Assembly: GCA_944384725.1 (NCBI GenBank)
Contig: CALWUJ010000002.1
Coordinates: 1 to 64,000, forward strand
Reading direction: 5' to 3'
DNA: 64,000 nucleotides
Source: an uncultured Agathobaculum sp.
GTDB taxonomy: Bacteria > Bacillota > Clostridia > Oscillospirales > Butyricicoccaceae
Shown: positions 59,957-64,000 of the stretch, one piece after another
Position numbering within the stretch: position 1 is the stretch's first letter
How the letters are laid out: every line of letters begins with the position of its first letter
Program-made: the position numbers and the translations under genes
The notes under the pieces: generated by a model
What the model was told of the DNA's origin: nothing
The model's database searches: none
The model's input: the letters and a program-made list of their open reading frames with translations, nothing else

Positions 59957-61230
59957 GCTGGAGCCGTCTGGACAACGCGGCCAAGATCTTTCCGCCGACC
60001 TCGCATGGATCGGCTACAGGGGTGTTCCGTCTGTCGTGTGAGCTGACCGAGCCGGTCGCGCCCGATGTGCTGCAAGCCGCGCTCACACGCACGCTCGAGC
60101 GGTATCCGCATTTGCTGATGGTCATGCGGCGCGGTGTGTTCTGGTATTATTTGGAGCAGACCACCACGCGGCCCTCGGTCGTGCCGGAGCATGCACCGCC
60201 GTGCGCGGCGCTCTATGAGGGCAGTCGGTCGCTGCTGTTCCGTGTCAGCTATTGGCGGCACAAGGTCAGTCTGGACATGTATCATGTGCTGGCAGACGGC
60301 GCGGGTGCAATCGAATTTTTTGAATCTCTGATGACGGCGTACCTGTCTCTGCGTCACCCGGAAGTCGGGGTGGACGGAATCACGCAGGCATCGGTATCCC
60401 AGCGCTGGGCGGACAGCTTTCAGAAGTATTACAAGCCGCACGGCGGCGGCAAGACTACCGAAGGGCTGGGGCGTGCCTATCGGCTGCGCGGGGTGCGCCG
60501 CGCGGACGGCGGTTTGACTGTGATCGAGGGCGTGGCGGATGTGCGGCAGGTGCTTGCTGCGGCGCACCGCTGCGGCACAACGCTGACTGTCTACATGACC
60601 GCGCTGCTGCTTTCTGCCATTCACAGCGAAATGTACGTCCGCGAGCAGAAGAAACCGGTGGTTCTGACCGTTCCGGTCGATCTGCGCAGCTTTTTCCCCT
60701 CGCGCACGACGCGCAACTTTTTCGGCACGATCCGCGTCGGCTATGATTTTTCGAGGCGGAGCGGCGAAATTGAGGATATCGTGGCCTGCGTAGCAGCGTC
60801 TTTCAAGGAAGAACTTACACCGGAGCGGCTGGGGGCGCGCATGAACCAACTGGCGGCGCTGGAGCATAATCCGGTATTGCGGGTGATCCCGCTGGCGCTC
60901 AAAAATCCGGTGCTGCGGTTGTCCGGCGCGGTGTCTGACCGCGGCGAAACGGCGGCGCTGTCCAACGTTGGAAAATTCCGTTTGCCCGAAGCGCTCCACC
61001 CCTTTGTGCGCGGCTTTGGTGTGTTTATGTCCACAGGTGCAACGCAGCTTTGCACCTGTTCGTTCGGAAACAGCCTGCATTTTGGCTTTACGTCGGCCTT
61101 TGAGAACACCGAGGTGCAGCGCCGCTTTTTTGAACTGCTGACTAACGAGGGGATCGAGATCGAGATCCGCAGCAATGAATACCACGAGGAGGAGGGAGCG
61201 GCATGCAGCGATGCTACAGCTGCCGAGTGA
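59923..61230 (+). CDS. Condensation-domain-like/alcohol acetyltransferase-like protein
   Basis: 435 residues. YHVLADGAGAIEF contains the HxxxDG active-site motif of CoA-dependent acyltransferases and NRPS condensation domains. The start LSWSRLDNAAKIFPP and LTVPVDLRSFFPSRTTRNFFGTI are typical of the stand-alone alcohol-acetyltransferase-like group. It would move an acyl group from CoA or a carrier protein to an alcohol or amine. It overlaps the esterase gene upstream and the DUF6320 gene downstream. No NRPS or carrier protein gene is present. Confidence 0.82.
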   Translation: MSNAKRNQKNLSWSRLDNAAKIFPPTSHGSATGVFRLSCELTEPVAPDVLQAALTRTLERYPHLLMVMRRGVFWYYLEQTTTRPSVVPEHAPPCAALYEGSRSLLFRVSYWRHKVSLDMYHVLADGAGAIEFFESLMTAYLSLRHPEVGVDGITQASVSQRWADSFQKYYKPHGGGKTTEGLGRAYRLRGVRRADGGLTVIEGVADVRQVLAAAHRCGTTLTVYMTALLLSAIHSEMYVREQKKPVVLTVPVDLRSFFPSRTTRNFFGTIRVGYDFSRRSGEIEDIVACVAASFKEELTPERLGARMNQLAALEHNPVLRVIPLALKNPVLRLSGAVSDRGETAALSNVGKFRLPEALHPFVRGFGVFMSTGATQLCTCSFGNSLHFGFTSAFENTEVQRRFFELLTNEGIEIEIRSNEYHEEEGAACSDATAAE

Positions 61231-61868
61231 CCGTTGCCGGTCACAAAACCTGCTGTCCGCTGTGCGGCGGACAGCTTTCCGGTACGCCTGAGCCGGATAC
61301 CGAGGTGTTTCCCGCGCTGGAAAAGCCGCGATTCACGACCGGCTTTGTGCTGCGTCTGCTGGCGCTGATTGCGATTGCGGTGAGTGTGATCTGCGTGCTG
61401 GCCAATATCGCAACCGGCTGGCACGCGCTCTGGTCGCTGTTCGTTGTGGCGGGTGCGGTGTGCGTCTGGGTCGCGGCAGCAATCGGCGTGGCGTACCGCC
61501 GCGATATGGCGCAGAATATCGGCTGGCAAGTTGTGCTGATTCCGGTGTTGTCTTTTCTGTGGGACTGGTGGACGGGCTGGCGCGGCTGGTCAGTGGATTT
61601 TGTGCTGCCATGTGTGTGCATCGTAGGCATTCTGGCGATGCTGCTGATTGCGGTGCTCTGCAAAACGCCGCTGCGTCGGTTTGCCGGACCGCTGATCGGC
61701 GCTTGTTTTCTGGGGCTGGTGCCACTCATTCTGATTGCCTGCGGACGGGTCCGGGTGCTGCTGCCTTCGCTCTTGTGCGCGGGGCTGGCGATTTTGTCTC
61801 TGGCAGCGCTGGTGCTGTTCCAGTGGCAGACCATCAAGGCGGAATTACTGCGGCGCTTTCATCTGTAA
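61203..61868 (+). CDS. DUF6320-like zinc-ribbon membrane protein
   Basis: 221 residues. Zinc ribbon CYSCRVTVAGHKTCCPLCGG at the N terminus, a Pro-rich linker, then six to seven membrane segments. This matches the DUF6320 layout as I know it. It overlaps the acyltransferase-like gene by 28 bp, implying co-function, perhaps presenting a membrane lipid or acceptor. Function unknown. Confidence 0.78.
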   Translation: MQRCYSCRVTVAGHKTCCPLCGGQLSGTPEPDTEVFPALEKPRFTTGFVLRLLALIAIAVSVICVLANIATGWHALWSLFVVAGAVCVWVAAAIGVAYRRDMAQNIGWQVVLIPVLSFLWDWWTGWRGWSVDFVLPCVCIVGILAMLLIAVLCKTPLRRFAGPLIGACFLGLVPLILIACGRVRVLLPSLLCAGLAILSLAALVLFQWQTIKAELLRRFHL

Positions 61869-61897
61869 AAAAAGAGCGGCTTTGCCGCTCTTTTTTG
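61869..61897 (+). terminator. Terminator of the esterase-acyltransferase-DUF6320 operon
   Basis: AAAAAGAGCGGC (61869-61880) pairs with GCCGCTCTTTTT (61884-61895) around TTT. Confidence 0.93.
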
Positions 61898-61925
61898 CGT
61901 TTGCGCGTGTTTGCGCCGAAATGAG

Positions 61926-61959
61926 TTGCATTTTGACACAAAAAGCCGTATACTGTCAA
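61926..61959 (+). promoter_or_regulatory. Promoter with inverted repeat for the LtaS-like gene
   Basis: TTGCAT (61926-61931), a 17-bp gap and TATACT (61949-61954). TTGACA (61934-61939) and TGTCAA (61954-61959) form an inverted repeat across the spacer and -10, a possible operator. Confidence 0.6.
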
Positions 61960-61984
61960 GATAAGACGGAAGGACGGCGTTGGA

Positions 61985-63820
61985 ATGGAGAAAAAACAAC
62001 TGTTGCGGCTCGGCGGCCGCGCTGCAAGTGCAGTGCTGCCGTTCTGGCTGCTCGATCTGACCCTGCGTGCCTCGACTGGATGCGCGGCGTGGTATCCGCT
62101 GTATGCGGCGGCGCCCAACCTGTTTTCACTCGGCTTTGGGGCGGTGTTTGTGGCGCTTTGTCTGCTGCCGCGGCGGTCGGTGGGGCGCGTGCTGTACGGG
62201 CTGATTTACGCTGTTTGGGCGGTGTATGCGGTGGTGCAATATAGCATCTGGCGCATCTTTGACCGGTTTTTGTTTTTATCGGACTTCCTGCTCGCGGGTG
62301 AGGGACTTGGTTTTGCGGGCTATATTCGGCAGCTGATCGACGTACGTTTTGTGCTGGTGGTCATGCTGCTGGTGCTGTGGGGCGTGCTGGGTGTGTGGCG
62401 GCTGCCCGAGGATCTGCCGCGGCGGCGTGTTTGCCCTGCGCTGGTGATGTTCTTCGCGCTGACGCAGTTTATCGCGCCGCGGTTATACGCGCCTGTACCT
62501 GAAACGCTCGACTGGGACGCGTGGCAGTCAAGCGGATATGAATATGAGCGGTTTTCCTCGTCGGAATATGATCTTGCGCTCACTGGACCGTATCAATTTG
62601 TCGTGCGGGACGCATATCTGTCCGTCCTGCCGGATGCGGACGCAGCGGAAAAACGCGCGCAGATCGACGCATTTTTTGCGGAGCGTCCCGCGCATCAGAA
62701 CAACGAAATGACCGGACTGCTCGCAGGCAAAAACCTGATTTTGGTGCAGCTGGAGAGTGTGGACGATTTTGTGCTGAACGACCAAACCACGCCAACGTTG
62801 GCGCGATTGCAGCGCGAGGGCATCAATTTTGCCGAGTTTTACACGCCGCAGTACTCCAATGGCTATACCTTTAACACCGAGTTTGCTGCGCAGACCGGCA
62901 TTTATCCCTATGCCAACGGCAATGTCGCGTATTCGCTCAGCCGCAGCGCGCTCCCGTATGCAATTGGCAATCTGCTGGCGGGCGAGGGCTACACGACGGG
63001 CTCATTCCACAAAAGCGAAGCTAAGTTCTACAATCGCGGCGCCATGCATCAGGCATTCGGCTATGCGCAGTACCATTCCGCGCTGGATTACGCGGAGGAT
63101 GAACTGCAAGCGGGCGACGATAGATTTCTGGTCGATTGCGATGAATTGTATGAACGGATGGTGGAAACAGAGCCGTTTGCGGATTTCCTTATCACATACA
63201 GCGGACATCTCGGCTATGATGAAATCGACGCGCTGACGACCTATGCGCTCGAGCAGGTCCCGGAATATAAAGACGACAGTCGTCCGTATGAGATTGGTGG
63301 CCTGTTTGCCAAGGCGCGGTTGACCGATGAGATGTTTGCGCACTTACTGGCGCGGCTGGAAGCAGACGGCCTGCTGGAAAATACGGTCATTTGCGTGTAT
63401 GACGATCACTACGCCTATGGCTTGACCGACCGCGCGGTGCTGGAGGAATATTCCGAAGCCGCAGGTGGCCGTCTGCTCGAACGCACGCCGTGCTTTGTCT
63501 GGTATGAAGGCTGCACGCCGCAGACCGTGACCAAGACGCTGCAAACGGTTGACCTGCTGCCGACGCTTGCCAATCTGTTCGGTTTGCCTGTTCCCGACAC
63601 GATGGGGCGGGATGCATTTGACCCGGATTACAAGGGCTATGCCATTTTTCCGGATGGCGGATGGCTGACCGACACAGCTTATGCGAAGAATGGGCAAATC
63701 GTCTGGAACAATGGCATGACGGACGAAGAGGTTGCGGAAATGAACGCCTATGCCCGCCGTTTCCAGCAGGTGAACGATGCGATACTGGACACGGATTACT
63801 ATGCGGAGATAGCAGAATAA
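61985..63820 (+). CDS. LTA synthase family phosphoglycerol/sulfatase-like membrane enzyme
   Basis: 611 residues. About five N-terminal membrane segments (about 15-165) precede an extracellular alkaline-phosphatase-fold domain. LILVQLESVDDFV carries the metal Glu, YSNGYTFNTEFAAQTG the catalytic Thr (near 294; GKTSDAEF in LtaS), then GSFHKSEAKFYNRG, ITYSGHLGY and VYDDHYAYG with metal ligands. It would transfer phosphoglycerol or a related headgroup to a surface polymer or lipid. Codon use and orientation match the neighbouring trio, but it has its own promoter. Confidence 0.9.
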   Translation: MEKKQLLRLGGRAASAVLPFWLLDLTLRASTGCAAWYPLYAAAPNLFSLGFGAVFVALCLLPRRSVGRVLYGLIYAVWAVYAVVQYSIWRIFDRFLFLSDFLLAGEGLGFAGYIRQLIDVRFVLVVMLLVLWGVLGVWRLPEDLPRRRVCPALVMFFALTQFIAPRLYAPVPETLDWDAWQSSGYEYERFSSSEYDLALTGPYQFVVRDAYLSVLPDADAAEKRAQIDAFFAERPAHQNNEMTGLLAGKNLILVQLESVDDFVLNDQTTPTLARLQREGINFAEFYTPQYSNGYTFNTEFAAQTGIYPYANGNVAYSLSRSALPYAIGNLLAGEGYTTGSFHKSEAKFYNRGAMHQAFGYAQYHSALDYAEDELQAGDDRFLVDCDELYERMVETEPFADFLITYSGHLGYDEIDALTTYALEQVPEYKDDSRPYEIGGLFAKARLTDEMFAHLLARLEADGLLENTVICVYDDHYAYGLTDRAVLEEYSEAAGGRLLERTPCFVWYEGCTPQTVTKTLQTVDLLPTLANLFGLPVPDTMGRDAFDPDYKGYAIFPDGGWLTDTAYAKNGQIVWNNGMTDEEVAEMNAYARRFQQVNDAILDTDYYAEIAE

Positions 63821-63822
63821 AG

Positions 63823-63857
63823 AAAAAGGACGTTTCCGAGAGGAAACGCCCTTTTTG
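63823..63857. terminator. Bidirectional terminator
   Basis: AAAAAGG-A-CGTTTCC pairs with GGAAACG-C-CCTTTTT around GAGA, between the LtaS-like gene and the convergent ndk. Confidence 0.88.
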
Positions 63858-63869
63858 CATGCAGGGGGA

Positions 63870-64000
63870 TCAGATTTCACCGAAAAAGCGGCGGATCTCG
63901 ATTTCCGCGTTCTCGGGGGAGTCCGAGCCGTGGATCACGTTATAGGTGGTCGAGCAGGCAAAGTCGCCGCGGATAGTGCCCGGCATTGCGTTCTCGTTCT
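63870..64000 (-). CDS. ndk: Nucleoside-diphosphate kinase, C-terminal part (gene runs off the window)
   Basis: The last 43 codons are visible, ending in TGA at 63872-63870. [11 protein letters not shown] and [19 protein letters not shown] are unmistakable Ndk C-terminal motifs; the active-site His itself lies further upstream, outside the window. The visible end is FFGEI. Ndk equalises nucleoside triphosphate pools. The N-terminal two thirds lie beyond base 64000. Confidence 0.93.
   Translation of the reverse strand, partial: NENAMPGTIRGDFACSTTYNVIHGSDSPENAEIEIRRFFGEI

Noticed and set aside
1..64000. Prophage, insertion sequence, integron or conjugative element
   Set aside because: No transposase, integrase, portal, capsid or relaxase gene and no tRNA-flanked direct repeats; apart from the AT-rich gap 51050-51310, base composition looks fairly even by eye.

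Overview
The window looks like a chromosomal segment of a GC-rich (roughly 55-60 %) Gram-positive anaerobe of the class Clostridia. My guess is the Butyricicoccaceae/Oscillospiraceae neighbourhood (Agathobaculum- or Butyricicoccus-like), but no rRNA or other strong taxonomic marker is present. Supporting signs are a large SRP RNA with an Alu-type domain directly upstream of dnaX-ybaB-recR, a PdaA-like deacetylase, a BofC-like protein, a LtaS-like enzyme, Gram-positive-type lipoprotein and membrane proteins, GGAGG ribosome sites with some TTG/GTG starts, and a catabolic tryptophanase. No prophage, insertion sequence, tRNA, rRNA or CRISPR array was found.

Layout. 0-9 kb: a PTS-type EIIC membrane protein; an XRE-CheR-like/PAS signalling locus interrupted by one in-frame TGA and divergent from a chemoreceptor; DUF554; a PadR-controlled membrane protein; a DUF6487-like protein; tmcAL. 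9-15 kb: ackA, a CPBP protease, a PHP phosphoesterase, ispE, DUF4330 and an O-antigen-ligase-like protein. 15.4-22.1 kb: a complete phosphate regulon (Pho-box-like repeats, a circularly permuted PstS, pstCAB, phoU, and a PhoB/PhoR-type two-component pair). 22.1-27.8 kb: a minus-strand polyamine operon (speD, a hairpin cluster, an Arg/Orn/Lys decarboxylase, speE, carboxynorspermidine synthase and decarboxylase) behind a leader with a terminator-like hairpin. 28.3-35.4 kb: an amidase, aroF, a DUF362 ferredoxin-like protein, an XRE repressor with a perfect palindrome, a polysaccharide deacetylase, a stalk-like surface protein and a BofC-like protein. 35.5-43.4 kb: a class A penicillin-binding protein with a Gly/Thr/Glu repeat tail, the SRP RNA, a hairpin array, dnaX-ybaB-recR and prfC. 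44-50 kb: a YtrA-type GntR regulator with an ABC exporter, several membrane proteins, threonine aldolase and a GNAT enzyme. 50-55 kb: a tryptophan-type amino-acid catabolism module (YheO-like regulator, RidA, long tryptophanase, NSS Na+ symporter). 55-58 kb: a two-component locus that appears damaged twice. 58-64 kb: a HAD phosphatase, a tightly overlapping trio (esterase, condensation-like acyltransferase, DUF6320), a LtaS-like enzyme, and the end of ndk running off the window.

The most notable points are the split XRE-CheR-PAS gene, the covarying palindromic hairpin family shared between the spe operon and the SRP RNA-dnaX gap, the permuted PstS, the two spermidine routes in one operon, the decayed response regulator-kinase gene, and the acyltransferase trio next to a LtaS-like enzyme. 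Function assignments come from recognising protein families by eye; no database search was run.
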